This document shows positions 47,276-58,081 of a DNA stretch of 64,000 bases, one piece after another (position 1 is the stretch's first letter; each line of letters starts with the position of its first letter). The translations under genes were made by a program, and so were the position numbers. Under the pieces are notes generated by a model. The model saw only the letters and a list, made by a program, of their open reading frames with translations, had not been told where the DNA came from and made no database searches. The stretch is from Burkholderiales bacterium (GTDB lineage: Bacteria > Pseudomonadota > Gammaproteobacteria > Burkholderiales > Burkholderiaceae_C), in NCBI GenBank assembly GCA_016185015.1, contig JACPOI010000040.1:26992-90991 (forward strand), read 5' to 3'.

Positions 47276-47764
47276 ATGAAAGTCAACTTCAAGCCCGTTG
47301 TGCTGGCCGCCGTGCTGGCTACTTCCGCCCTGGTGGCCCTGGCGCAATCCGGCCCCGGCCCGGCCGCAGGCGCAGGCGCTGGCCCCGGTATGCACCAGCC
47401 CGATGGCGAGCGTCACGCCCGCCAGCAGGAACGCATGAAGGAGCACATGGCCAAGCGTGCGGCCGACCTCAAGGCCAAGCTCAAGCTGAGTGCCGAACAG
47501 GAAAGCAACTGGAACGCCTTCCTTGCCGCCATGAAGCCCCCGGCCCGCGCGTCCATGCCCAAGCGCGAGGACCTGGCCAAGCTCAGCACCCCCGAGCGCC
47601 TGGACAAGATGAACGAACTGCGCAAGCAGCGGGAAGCCGCCTTCGAGCAGCGTGACGCCGCCACCCGGACCTTTTACAGCGCGCTGAATGCCGAACAGAA
47701 GAAGGTCTTCGATGAAAGCACCGCCCGCTCGCACCGGCACGGACCCCATCGCGGGCACGGTTAA
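47276..47764 (+). CDS. Spy/CpxP-like periplasmic protein (LTXXQ motif)
   Basis: A 162-residue exported protein with signal peptide ending LVALAQ. After a Gly/Ala/Pro-rich segment, the helical part contains two degenerate LTxxQ-type repeats (LKLSAEQESNWNAF and FYSALNAEQKKVF), as in Spy/CpxP stress chaperones. The C-terminus is His-rich (SHRHGPHRGHG) and could bind metal. The AGGATGAGGAT leader gives a good ribosome-binding site. It may start an operon with the two membrane proteins that follow. Confidence 0.82.
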   Translation: MKVNFKPVVLAAVLATSALVALAQSGPGPAAGAGAGPGMHQPDGERHARQQERMKEHMAKRAADLKAKLKLSAEQESNWNAFLAAMKPPARASMPKREDLAKLSTPERLDKMNELRKQREAAFEQRDAATRTFYSALNAEQKKVFDESTARSHRHGPHRGHG

Positions 47765-47776
47765 CATCGGAGCCTG

Positions 47777-48598
47777 ATGAAACCCACCGCAGCACCCGTC
47801 ATCCGCACGATCGATCTGCACCAGCCGATGCGCTGGCTGGTGCTGGGCTGGCGTGACATCGGACGCTGCGGCTGGGTCAGCTTCGCGCATGGCCTGGTGC
47901 TGACCGTCGTCGGCCTGGGCCTGCTGCTGTTGGCACGTCACCAGTTCTGGTGGCTGGCCGGCGCCTTCTCCGGCCTGCTGGTGGTGGGGCCGGTGCTCGC
48001 CACCGGCCTGTATGCGCTCAGCCGGGCCGTGGAGCGCGGCGAGGCCACGTCCTGGCGCCTGGTGCTGAAGACCTGGCTGAGCTGGCGCCGCCATGGGAAC
48101 AGCCGTGACGGCAAGGACTGGCGCCTGGTGCAATTCGGCCTGCTGCTGGGTCTGGCCGGTACCGGCTGGGTCCTGACCTCGGCCGCACTGATCACGCTGA
48201 TGTCCCCGGTTCCCATCGAACAGCCCCTGGATTTCCTGCGCCACGTGGTACTGGCACGCGACAACTGGCTGTTCGAGGTCTGGCTGGCCCTGGGGGGCCT
48301 GATGGCCGCGCCCATGTTCGCCTCCAGCGCCATTGCCATTCCGCTGCTGCTGGACCGCCGCATCAGCGTGCTGCAGGCCGTGATCACCAGCTGGGAAGCC
48401 GTGCTGAACAACCCCGTGCCCATGGCCTGGTGGGCCACGCTCATCATGGGCTTCACCCTGCTGGGCCTGCTGTCGGCCCTGCTGGGGCTGATCGCCGTCA
48501 TGCCCATGCTGGGACATGCCAGCTGGCATGCCTACCGCGACCTGGTGGATGCCTCGGCCTGGCCCGAGCGGACGACGGGTCAAGCGGGAGCGTACTGA
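47777..48598 (+). CDS. DUF2189-domain integral membrane protein
   Basis: A 273-residue inner-membrane protein with six or seven hydrophobic segments. The start RTIDLHQPMRWLVLGWRDIGRCGWVSFAHG matches the DUF2189 family, whose function is unknown but which is often near cytochrome oxidase genes. Its stop overlaps the next start (TGATG). Confidence 0.8.
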   Translation: MKPTAAPVIRTIDLHQPMRWLVLGWRDIGRCGWVSFAHGLVLTVVGLGLLLLARHQFWWLAGAFSGLLVVGPVLATGLYALSRAVERGEATSWRLVLKTWLSWRRHGNSRDGKDWRLVQFGLLLGLAGTGWVLTSAALITLMSPVPIEQPLDFLRHVVLARDNWLFEVWLALGGLMAAPMFASSAIAIPLLLDRRISVLQAVITSWEAVLNNPVPMAWWATLIMGFTLLGLLSALLGLIAVMPMLGHASWHAYRDLVDASAWPERTTGQAGAY

Positions 48599-48807
48599 TG
48601 TTCGGCTACACCGAGGAGCAGATCGCCGCCTTCGGCCTGTCCTTCGGCGTGGGCGCCTTCATGCTCTACATGCTGTTCATCATCGGCCACCTGGCCTGGG
48701 AATCGAAAGCCGGGCGCTTCGGCACCTTCGTGATCTTCCTGGGCCTGGCCTTCGGCATGGTGGGCTTCGTCGCCAAGTTCGTGATCCAGTGGGTCCTGGA
48801 AAAATAA
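48598..48807 (+). CDS. DUF2788-family small membrane protein
   Basis: A 69-residue protein with two hydrophobic helices (FGLSFGVGAFMLYMLFIIGHLA and FGTFVIFLGLAFGMVGFVAKFVI) and the conserved KAGRFGTFVIF. It matches DUF2788, of unknown function. The ATG overlaps the previous stop by one base, indicating translational coupling with the DUF2189 gene. Confidence 0.78.
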   Translation: MFGYTEEQIAAFGLSFGVGAFMLYMLFIIGHLAWESKAGRFGTFVIFLGLAFGMVGFVAKFVIQWVLEK

Positions 48808-48822
48808 CCCCGGCCGACACGA

Positions 48823-49401
48823 TCAGCCGAAGGGCTTGATACCGATCAGCAGGCCGTGCAGGCCGAAGGCAAACACGGCCCAGGCGGCCACCCCCAGCAC
48901 CACGGTCACACCGGTGGCCACCCCGCGACCGGGAGGGTAGGACACGCCATCGCGACGATCACGACGGCGCGAAATGCTGAAGTTGAAAATGGCCCAGACC
49001 AGGAAGGCGCCGAACAGCAGCAGGTGCGCCAGCATGCCCGTGGCCAGCAGGTGGGCCAGCGCCCAGGTCTTCACGCCCAGCACCATGGAGTGGTGCAGGC
49101 GCGCCTTGATGGCATTGCCCGGTACGTAGGCGGCCGCGAGCAGCACGAAAGCCAGCAGGGTCAGCAGCGAGGCCACATGACGCAGGCCCGTGGGCGGGGT
49201 CCACAAGACCACCGGCTGCTCACGCGCCAAGTCGAAGCCCCAGGCGATCAGGGCCAGCCCGGCCAGCGACAGCAGGGAGTACAGGCCTTTCCAGGCCCCC
49301 TTGCCCAGGCGGCTGCGCATGCGCTGGCGCCAGTCCTCGGCGAACATGCGCACCGAGTGCACGCCCAGGAAAATCAGCAATCCGGCCAACAGCATTCTCA
49401 T
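48823..49401 (-). CDS. NnrU-family membrane protein
   Basis: A 192-residue protein with about five membrane segments. The family signature is LLIFLGVHSVRMFAEDWR near the N-terminus and AHLLATGMLAHLLLFGAFLVWA in the middle. NnrU proteins are associated with nitric-oxide reduction in denitrifiers, but no nor or nir genes are in this window. It is convergent with the DUF2788 gene. Confidence 0.9.
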   Translation of the reverse strand: MRMLLAGLLIFLGVHSVRMFAEDWRQRMRSRLGKGAWKGLYSLLSLAGLALIAWGFDLAREQPVVLWTPPTGLRHVASLLTLLAFVLLAAAYVPGNAIKARLHHSMVLGVKTWALAHLLATGMLAHLLLFGAFLVWAIFNFSISRRRDRRDGVSYPPGRGVATGVTVVLGVAAWAVFAFGLHGLLIGIKPFG

Positions 49402-49424
49402 CGGGGGTCTCCTGGAATAAGTGG

Positions 49425-50972
49425 TCAGGCGCCGATGACGCGGTTCTTGCCGGCCCGCTTGGCCAGGTACATGGCCTGGTCAGCGCGCTTGATGGCATCA
49501 GCACCGGTTTCACCGTTGGCCAGCTGGGCCACGCCAGCACTGAAGGTGATGAGGACCTTTTCGTTACCCGCGAGGAAAAAGCGCTTGGTCAGCTCGCGCT
49601 GCAGGCGCGTCATGGCCTCCACGCCCTTGTCCAGCGGCGTGTCGGGCAGCAACACGACAAACTCCTCGCCGCCATAACGTGCCAACGTGTCCTGCGGGCG
49701 CATGCACTCGCGCGCCACCGTGGCCAGGTGCTTGAGCGCGGCGTCGCCGGTCTCGTGCCCCTTGCCGTCGTTGAGCTTCTTGAAGTTGTCGATGTCCAGC
49801 AAGGCCACAGAGAGGATGGTGTCCTTGCGACGCACACTGGACACCTCGCGGTTCATGGCCTCGTCCAGGCCCTGGCGGTTGAGCGCACCGGTCAGGCTGT
49901 CGTGGCGGGCCTGCGCGCTGACGCGGTCGAGCTCGCGGTGCAGCTTGACCATCTCGGCCTCGGTGGCCTGCGCCTTCTCGCGCATGGTGCGCAACTCGTC
50001 ACGCGCGCTGGTCGACTCGCTGGTCATGTGCCGTGTGGCGCTGATGACCTCCTTGAGCACGGGCGCGATCTCCTCGATCTTCTTGGCCTGCTCGAGCTGG
50101 CGCATGCTCTCTTCCATCTTGCCCTGGTAGGCACCGCTGGTCTCGCTCATCTGCGACAGGCGGCTGATGAAGGTGGCCAGCATCTGGCGCAGTTCTTCCT
50201 GGGCCTCCTGGGCCCGTCCCTTGGCCTCGGTCTGCTTGAAGATCACATCCTTGAGGCGACGTTCCACATCGTCCAGGCGGCGCAAGGTCAGCGGCGGCTG
50301 GGCGGCTTCTTTCAGCGCATCGGTCTGGCCCTTGAGCCAGTTGTCGTCCGGGCTGAGCTCACCGATGTTCTGGATGATGAGCTGTAGCAGCTTGAGCAGG
50401 GTCAGGTGGATCTCGGCCTGGTCTTCAGCCGCAAAGGACAGGCGATGGCTGAAGTCGGCCAGCTGGGCCTTGACCTTGTACGCCTCGGCTGCCGGGTCGC
50501 GCAGGGCCTGGATCAACTGCTGCATCTGCTCCTGGAAACGGGCGTCGTCCGTGCCCAGCGCGGGCTTGGCGTATTCGATCAGTCGTGCAATCTGCTCGAA
50601 GAATTCCGGGGTCAGTGCCGGTGCCGCGGTGGGCGTGGGCGCCAGCGGTGCCGGTGCCGAATCACCGCTGCCTGGCATGGAAAAACCGCTGTAGGCCACC
50701 AGCGCGTTCTGCACGCCCAGCCAGTTGCGCTGCCCGATCGCATACTCCAGCAGGCTGCGCTGCTTTTCCTGGCCCGGGTTGCGCGCCGGCAGGGCCTGGG
50801 CAATCTGCCGCAGGGGCTCTTCCGGGAAGGGCTGCACATTCGGCATGCCCGCAATCTCGTTGTAGATCGCCTGGTAATTGACGGGGGTGGGCGCCAGCTG
50901 GCGCGCCGTGATCTGCTTGAGCGCCTCGCGCGCGATCTCGAAAGGTTTTTTATCACTCATGGGATGAGCCAT
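49425..50972 (-). CDS. Cytoplasmic GGDEF diguanylate cyclase with coiled-coil input
   Basis: A 515-residue soluble protein. An N-terminal region (LKQITARQLAPTPVNYQAIYNEIAG) resembles the input domain of SiaD/ThrH-type cyclases; helical and coiled-coil segments fill about 170-345. The GGDEF domain occupies about 350-515, with GGEEF near residue 433 and an RPQD inhibitory site five residues earlier, so it should be active and feedback-inhibited. No membrane helix is present. A second possible start (MSDKK) is four codons downstream. Confidence 0.9.
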   Translation of the reverse strand: MAHPMSDKKPFEIAREALKQITARQLAPTPVNYQAIYNEIAGMPNVQPFPEEPLRQIAQALPARNPGQEKQRSLLEYAIGQRNWLGVQNALVAYSGFSMPGSGDSAPAPLAPTPTAAPALTPEFFEQIARLIEYAKPALGTDDARFQEQMQQLIQALRDPAAEAYKVKAQLADFSHRLSFAAEDQAEIHLTLLKLLQLIIQNIGELSPDDNWLKGQTDALKEAAQPPLTLRRLDDVERRLKDVIFKQTEAKGRAQEAQEELRQMLATFISRLSQMSETSGAYQGKMEESMRQLEQAKKIEEIAPVLKEVISATRHMTSESTSARDELRTMREKAQATEAEMVKLHRELDRVSAQARHDSLTGALNRQGLDEAMNREVSSVRRKDTILSVALLDIDNFKKLNDGKGHETGDAALKHLATVARECMRPQDTLARYGGEEFVVLLPDTPLDKGVEAMTRLQRELTKRFFLAGNEKVLITFSAGVAQLANGETGADAIKRADQAMYLAKRAGKNRVIGA

Positions 50973-51010
50973 TCAGCAGGCATCGCCTGATTATGCGGTC
51001 AGGCCGCATC

Positions 51011-51622
51011 CTATACCCGGGCGTGCCGCGACAGGAGGGCCGAGACGCCCTGGCGCTGGCATTGCTGCAACGCCACCAACAGATCATGGTCGACCTCTGC
51101 GACATCGTGGCGACGCTGCAGGTCCTGCTGGATCCGTAGCAACAACTCGGCGGCCATTTCAGCGTCCGCCAGGGCCCGGTGGGCCGCGCCCGTGCGCGGC
51201 AGCCGGTGGTAGTCCACCAGCGTGCCCAGCTTGTGGTTCGGCGCCTGGGGGTAGAGCCGCCGCGACAGCAGCATGGTGCAGGCAAACGGCTGGCGGGCGG
51301 GCAGCCCCAGGCGGGACAACTCACCCATCCAGAACTTGCGGTCGAAAGAGGCGTTGTGGGCCACCATGGGGGCGTCGCCCACGAAATCGCTGGCCTGGCG
51401 CATCACCTCGCTTGCATCGGGCGCGGCTCGTACCATGGCATTGCTGATGCCGGTGAGCTGGGTGATGAAAGCCGGGATGTGGGCGCCGGCGTTCATCAGG
51501 CTCTGGAAACGGTCGACGATGCGCCCTTGTTCCACCAGCACGATGGCCACTTCCGTGGCACGGGCGCCCTGTTCGGGTGAAATACCCGTGGTCTCGAAGT
51601 CAATGACGGCGACAGGCTTCAT
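51011..51622 (-). CDS. DnaQ-like 3'-5' exonuclease
   Basis: A 203-residue DEDDh exonuclease. Exo I is VIDFETTG (Asp8, Glu10), Exo II is VAHNASFDRKF and Exo III is HRALADAEM. It is too short and lacks the polymerase-binding tail pattern of the main epsilon subunit, so it is a DNA polymerase III epsilon-like or RNase T-like accessory nuclease. It lies 33 bases downstream of gyrB on the same strand. Confidence 0.88.
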   Translation of the reverse strand: MKPVAVIDFETTGISPEQGARATEVAIVLVEQGRIVDRFQSLMNAGAHIPAFITQLTGISNAMVRAAPDASEVMRQASDFVGDAPMVAHNASFDRKFWMGELSRLGLPARQPFACTMLLSRRLYPQAPNHKLGTLVDYHRLPRTGAAHRALADAEMAAELLLRIQQDLQRRHDVAEVDHDLLVALQQCQRQGVSALLSRHARV

Positions 51623-51655
51623 GCCGGTGACAAGCCTGCGCCGCCTTGCCGAGTC

Positions 51656-54241
<2,586 letters not shown>

Positions 54242-54277
54242 TTACTTCTCAACACTATTCAAACACTTGAATGAACA

Positions 54278-54310
54278 GACCCGCCATGAACCAGACGTTC
54301 ATCGCGGGTC
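54278..54310 (-). promoter_or_regulatory. Intergenic stem-loop between dnaN and gyrB
   Basis: A 7-bp and a 6-bp stem separated by a single mismatch (54278-54284 with 54304-54310, and 54286-54291 with 54297-54302) close a five-base loop. No T-tract follows on the minus strand, so it is not a standard terminator; it could stabilise the dnaN mRNA end or tune read-through into gyrB. Confidence 0.6.
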
Positions 54311-54327
54311 ATGATCTTGCGCCCCTG

Positions 54328-55434
54328 TCAGATCCGCATGGGCATCACGACATACTTGAAACTATGGTTGTCGGGAATCGTGATCAGGGCCGAGCTGTTC
54401 GAGTCCGAAAGCTCCACCTTGACCATGTCCTGTTCCATGTTCGTCAGAACATCGATCAGGTAGGTCACGTTGAAGCCGATCTCGATGCTGTCGCCGCTGT
54501 AGTCGATGTCCAGCTCATCCACCGCTTCTTCCTGCTCGGCATTGTTGGATGCCACGCGCAGGGTACCGGGATCAATGTTCAGGCGAACACCCTTGAACTT
54601 GTCGCTGGTCAGGATGGCCGTACGCTGCAGGCTCGCCAGCAGGGGCTGACGACCCAAGACGATGGCGTTCTTGTGGTTCTTCGGAATCACGCGGTTGTAA
54701 TCGGGGAACTTGCCCTCGACCAGCTTGGTCACGAACTCCATGCCACCAAAGCTGAACTTGGCCTGGTTGCTGGCGAACTGCATCTCGATCGCGCCCTCGG
54801 TATCGCTCAGCAGGCGCTGCATTTCCAGCACCGTCTTGCGAGGAAGGATGACTTCCTGCTTGGGCACTTCCACATCCAGCGTCGCCGAAGCAAAGGCCAG
54901 GCGGTGACCATCTGTTGCCACCAGGCTCAGCTGCTTGCCTTCGGCCACGAAGAGGATGCCGTTGAGGTAGTAGCGGATGTCATGCACGGCCATCGAAAAC
55001 GAGACCTGGCTCAACAGTTCCTTGAGCGTCTTCTGCGGCACGCTGAAGACCGGCCCGAAATTGGCGGCTTCCTGCACCAGCGGAAAATCCTCGGCAGGCA
55101 GCGTCTGCAGCGTGAACTTGCTCTTGCCCCCCTTGAGGATGAGTTTGTTCTGGCTGGATTCCAGCGACACGGTCTGATCGGCCGGCATGGTGCGCAGGAT
55201 GTCGATCAGCTTGCGCGCACCGACCGTGGTCGTGAAATTGCCGGCATCCCCATCGAGCTCGGCCGTGGTCCGGATCTGAATTTCCAGATCGCTGGTCGTG
55301 AACTGCAAAGCACTGCCCGTCTTGCGGATCATCACATTGGCCAGGATGGGCAGGGTATGGCGACGTTCCACGATGCCCGAAACGGACTGGAAAACGGAGA
55401 GTACTTTGTCTTGTGTTGCCTTCAGGACGATCAT
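54328..55434 (-). CDS. dnaN: DNA polymerase III beta subunit (sliding clamp)
   Basis: A 368-residue clamp with three repeated domains. It opens MIVLKATQDKVLSVFQSVSGIVERRHTLPILANVMI and ends in HSFKYVVMPMRI, the M-P-M-R-x terminus that forms part of the peptide-binding pocket. The length is normal. It follows the broken dnaA by 259 bases that include DnaA-box sequences. Confidence 0.98.
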   Translation of the reverse strand: MIVLKATQDKVLSVFQSVSGIVERRHTLPILANVMIRKTGSALQFTTSDLEIQIRTTAELDGDAGNFTTTVGARKLIDILRTMPADQTVSLESSQNKLILKGGKSKFTLQTLPAEDFPLVQEAANFGPVFSVPQKTLKELLSQVSFSMAVHDIRYYLNGILFVAEGKQLSLVATDGHRLAFASATLDVEVPKQEVILPRKTVLEMQRLLSDTEGAIEMQFASNQAKFSFGGMEFVTKLVEGKFPDYNRVIPKNHKNAIVLGRQPLLASLQRTAILTSDKFKGVRLNIDPGTLRVASNNAEQEEAVDELDIDYSGDSIEIGFNVTYLIDVLTNMEQDMVKVELSDSNSSALITIPDNHSFKYVVMPMRI

Positions 55435-55693
55435 GTCAACCTCTTCTTTGATTTCTTTAATTCAAATTAGTAGTAGTAGATAGAGCGGGCTGCTTTCTGT
55501 GGATAGCATCATTTTCCCTTTTTTTATCAACGACTTGCCTGTCTTCCAACCATGTGTGTAGACGTCGGGTTTGATCCGGCGCGAGACTGCATAACTTGGC
55601 CAAACTGCTTTCCCCTGTGGATAACTCATGACTTGTGCCAGAACTATCCCCAGGGTTTCAGGTCGCTTTTTTTGATGGGGGTGATGCCTCCTT
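55435..55693. other. dnaA-dnaN intergenic region with DnaA boxes, candidate oriC part
   Basis: This AT-richer 259-base stretch contains a perfect DnaA box on the minus strand (TGTGGATAA, 55616-55624) and an eight-of-nine match (TGTGGATAG, 55498-55506). Weaker seven-of-nine matches lie at 55524-55532 (TTATCAACG) and 55644-55652 (CTATCCCCA). A T-rich run at 55511-55528 could be a melting element. No gene is seen. Confidence 0.55.
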
Positions 55694-56892
55694 CTATCCC
55701 TTGAGGGTCTGTTCAAGCACGTGCAATTGCTGGTTCAGTTCGGTCAGCTGCTGGCGTTCACCGGATATCTTGCGGACCGCGTGCAGCACGGTGGTGTGAT
55801 CGCGACCACCAAACAGCTCGCCGATCTCGGGCAGGCTCTTCTGGGTCAGTTCCTTGGCCAGGTACATGGCAATCTGGCGTGGGCGGGCAATGAGCGCACG
55901 TTCTTGGCCACGAAGAAGGCCACTTCCTCGGGCATCTCGGTGCCTTCGCTCAGGGACTTGTTGATCAGGATCGCCACGCGCATTTCCAGCTCCGGCGGCT
56001 CGATGGCCACCGTCAGGCCGGAGTCGAAGCGCGAGACCAGACGTTCGTGGATGTCCAGCAAACCCTTGGGATAGGTGTCACTGGTCATCACGATATGGGA
56101 TTTCTTGGCCAGCAAGGCCTCGAAGGCGTTGAAAAACTCCTCTTGTGTGCGGTCCTTGTTGGCAAAGAACTGCACATCGTCGATCAGCAGCAGGTCCAGC
56201 GAGTGGTATTTGTCCTTGAACTCGTCAAAAGTCTTGCGCTGGTAGGCCTTAACCACATCAGAAACGAATTGTTCTGCGTGGATGTAGAGAACTTTGGCGT
56301 TGGGACGCTCGGCCAAGAGGCGGTTACCCACAGCATGCATGAGGTGGGTCTTGCCCAGGCCGACACCGCCGTAGATGAACAGGGGGTTGTAAAGCTGCCC
56401 CGGTGAACTGGCCACGTGCATGGCAGCCGCACGGGCCATGCGGTTGGCCGTGCCTTCCACCAGGGTGTCGAAAGTCAGGGCGGTGTTGAGACGGGTCCGG
56501 TTTGCCGGATTGATGCGCTCCAGCCCCGCCGCATAAGATTCTTCCGCGGGCAGGGCCTCGGTTTCGACTACCGTTTCCTTAACCCTGGGATTGTTTTCCC
56601 TGGGGGTAAGTGCCAACTCAAGATGCATGGGCTGGCCATAGACCTTTTCCAGCAATGCAGCGATCCGGCTGCTGTATTGAGCGCGGATCCAGTCCAGTTT
56701 GAAGCGGTTGACGACAAAAAGGGTGACGCGGGAGAAATCTTCAGCGACCTGGGCCGTCAGGGGCTTGATCCAGGTGTTGAACTGCTGTTCGGGGAGTTCC
56801 TGGGCCAGTTGGTCGACGCAGGTCTGCCACAAGCTGTGCCCGGCTTCCTGGCCTATGCTCACGGCCTGACTATTGAGTTGTCCCTCGCTCAT
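55694..56892 (-). pseudogene. dnaA: Chromosomal replication initiator dnaA, internally deleted and frameshifted
   Basis: The first 333 residues read as normal DnaA: domain I (SLWQTCVDQLAQELPEQQFNTWIKPL), linker, and AAA+ domain with Walker A GGVGLGKTH, Walker B LLLIDDVQFF and the sensor I segment VMTSD. After [12 protein letters not shown] (near 55894) the frame changes to unrelated residues and stops at 55846. In another frame, from about 55892 to the TAG at 55694, comes the correct end of domain [16 protein letters not shown], then [13 protein letters not shown] and LEQTLKG. Compared with E. coli DnaA about 72 residues are missing (NVRELEGAL through the start of domain IV). The 1199-base span would become a normal 472-codon gene if 217 bases were restored. 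The lesion removes sensor II and the first helices of the DNA-binding domain. Confidence 0.9.
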
Positions 56893-56970
56893 GCGTGCTA
56901 ATTATTGTGGATATATATGCCGTATGGTGCGCTGAATTGTAAATTATCAAGAATTTATCCACAAGGGGTG
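56893..56970. other. AT-rich region upstream of dnaA with DnaA boxes
   Basis: Contains a perfect DnaA box TTATCCACA (56955-56963) and an eight-of-nine match on the other strand (TGTGGATAT, 56906-56914), within sequence much more AT-rich than its surroundings (for example ATATATAT at 56911-56918). It is a second candidate for part of oriC and the likely site of dnaA autoregulation. The rest of the gene-free stretch to 57209 holds the rpmH promoter and leader. Confidence 0.6.
56936..56964 (-). promoter_or_regulatory. Candidate dnaA promoter overlapping a DnaA box
   Basis: On the minus strand TTGTGG (56964-56959) and TACAAT (56941-56936) are 17 bases apart. The -35 box overlaps the perfect DnaA box at 56955-56963, which would let DnaA repress its own gene. 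Confidence 0.6.
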
Positions 56971-57020
56971 AAGGACCCGTCAGGCCCTCAAGTGCTGCAC
57001 GCACTTGGAAAGCCAAGGCA

Positions 57021-57049
57021 TTGCCAGCATTGGAAAATTTTGCGATAAT
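57021..57049 (+). promoter_or_regulatory. Sigma-70 promoter for rpmH-rnpA
   Basis: TTGCCA (57021-57026), a 17-base spacer and GATAAT (57044-57049). It would give a leader of about 150 bases before rpmH. Confidence 0.7.
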
Positions 57050-57209
57050 CTATGGTTTTCCCGAAGCCTGTGATGTGTCCGGAAAGCGCCGCAAGGTGCA
57101 AACCAAGGCCACAGAAGTGCGAACGGGACATTTCATGGGCTGTGCCGCCAGTGATGGTCGGTACGGTTGCATGGCAGAAAAACTCCACGCTTATCACTAG
57201 GATTTCGAG

Positions 57210-57344
57210 ATGAAACGTACTTACCAGCCCTCCAAGATCCGCCGTGCGCGTACCCATGGTTTCCTGGTCCGCATGAAGACCCGTGGTGGCCGCGCCGTGA
57301 TCAACGCGCGTCGTGCCAAGGGCCGCAAGCGCCTGGCTGTCTAA
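57210..57344 (+). CDS. rpmH: 50S ribosomal protein L34
   Basis: A 44-residue, strongly basic ribosomal protein with the family start [18 protein letters not shown] and end [11 protein letters not shown]. It is the first gene of the conserved rpmH-rnpA-yidD-yidC-mnmE set facing away from dnaA, a standard marker of the bacterial origin region. Confidence 0.98.
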   Translation: MKRTYQPSKIRRARTHGFLVRMKTRGGRAVINARRAKGRKRLAV

Positions 57345-57401
57345 GCCGGACCGCTCTGCCAGAGCCCTGTACCGGTTTTGCGCAGTGCTCTTCAGCGCAC
57401 C

Positions 57402-57812
57402 ATGCAGGCGCGGCGGCTGAAGACCCGGGAACAGTTTCAGGCCGTACTGGCGTGTGCACCCTTTGCCCGGACGGAACACTTTGTCATGCATCGCATGGTC
57501 CTGGAGGTCTCAGGCACGCAAGTCGTGCCCCAGACCTCCTTTGCCGTTGATGGCCTCTGGATCGGCGCCATGGTTCCCAAGCGCTGGGCACGTCGTGCCG
57601 TGACGCGCAACCTGATCAAGCGACAGGTCTATAGCATCGCGGCGCAGCACGAGACGATGCTGCCTGCGGCCGCCTATCTGGTGCGCCTGCGCAGCACCTA
57701 CGACCGCACGCAGTTCATAAGCGCAAGGTCCGAAGCACTGCAGGCCGCTGTGCGTGGCGAAATCGAACAACTGTTCAGCAAGGCCCAGCAGCCTGCAAAG
57801 GCAGCCGCATGA
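57402..57812 (+). CDS. rnpA: Ribonuclease P protein component
   Basis: Protein subunit of RNase P, which matures tRNA 5' ends. From the ATG at 57402 it has 136 residues starting MQARRLKTREQFQAVL; a TTG eight codons upstream is a possible alternative. The RNR box RNLIKRQVY in the conserved helix, preceded by VPKRWARRAV, is diagnostic. Its end overlaps yidD by four bases. Confidence 0.95.
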   Translation: MQARRLKTREQFQAVLACAPFARTEHFVMHRMVLEVSGTQVVPQTSFAVDGLWIGAMVPKRWARRAVTRNLIKRQVYSIAAQHETMLPAAAYLVRLRSTYDRTQFISARSEALQAAVRGEIEQLFSKAQQPAKAAA

Positions 57813-58081
57813 TCCGCCAGCTGCTCATCGGACTGGTCAAGGGCTACCGTTTCTTTCTGAGCCCTTGGCTGGGTTCGGCCTGCCGCTTCGAGCCGACCTG
57901 CTCGCTTTATGCGCTGGATGCCTTGCACCAGCATGGTGCCATGGCAGGCAGCTACCTCACCGTGGGTCGGTTGCTGCGCTGCCATCCCTGGTGCGCCGGC
58001 GGGCACGATCCCGTACCTGCCCAAAAACCCCGCCTCTTCACCGGCCTGCTTTCCTCCCCTTCTGAAAAGAACATTTCATGA
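57809..58081 (+). CDS. yidD: Membrane protein insertion efficiency factor YidD
   Basis: A 90-residue protein with the family pattern LVKGYRFFLSPWLGSACRFEPTCSLYALDAL and RLLRCHPWCAGGHDPVP, including the conserved cysteines. It assists YidC-dependent membrane insertion. It overlaps both neighbours by four bases, indicating tight translational coupling. Confidence 0.96.
   Translation: MIRQLLIGLVKGYRFFLSPWLGSACRFEPTCSLYALDALHQHGAMAGSYLTVGRLLRCHPWCAGGHDPVPAQKPRLFTGLLSSPSEKNIS

Noticed and set aside
55846..55893. Programmed frameshift in dnaA instead of a lesion
   Set aside because: A frameshift alone cannot restore about 72 missing residues, and no slippery sequence is seen at the junction.
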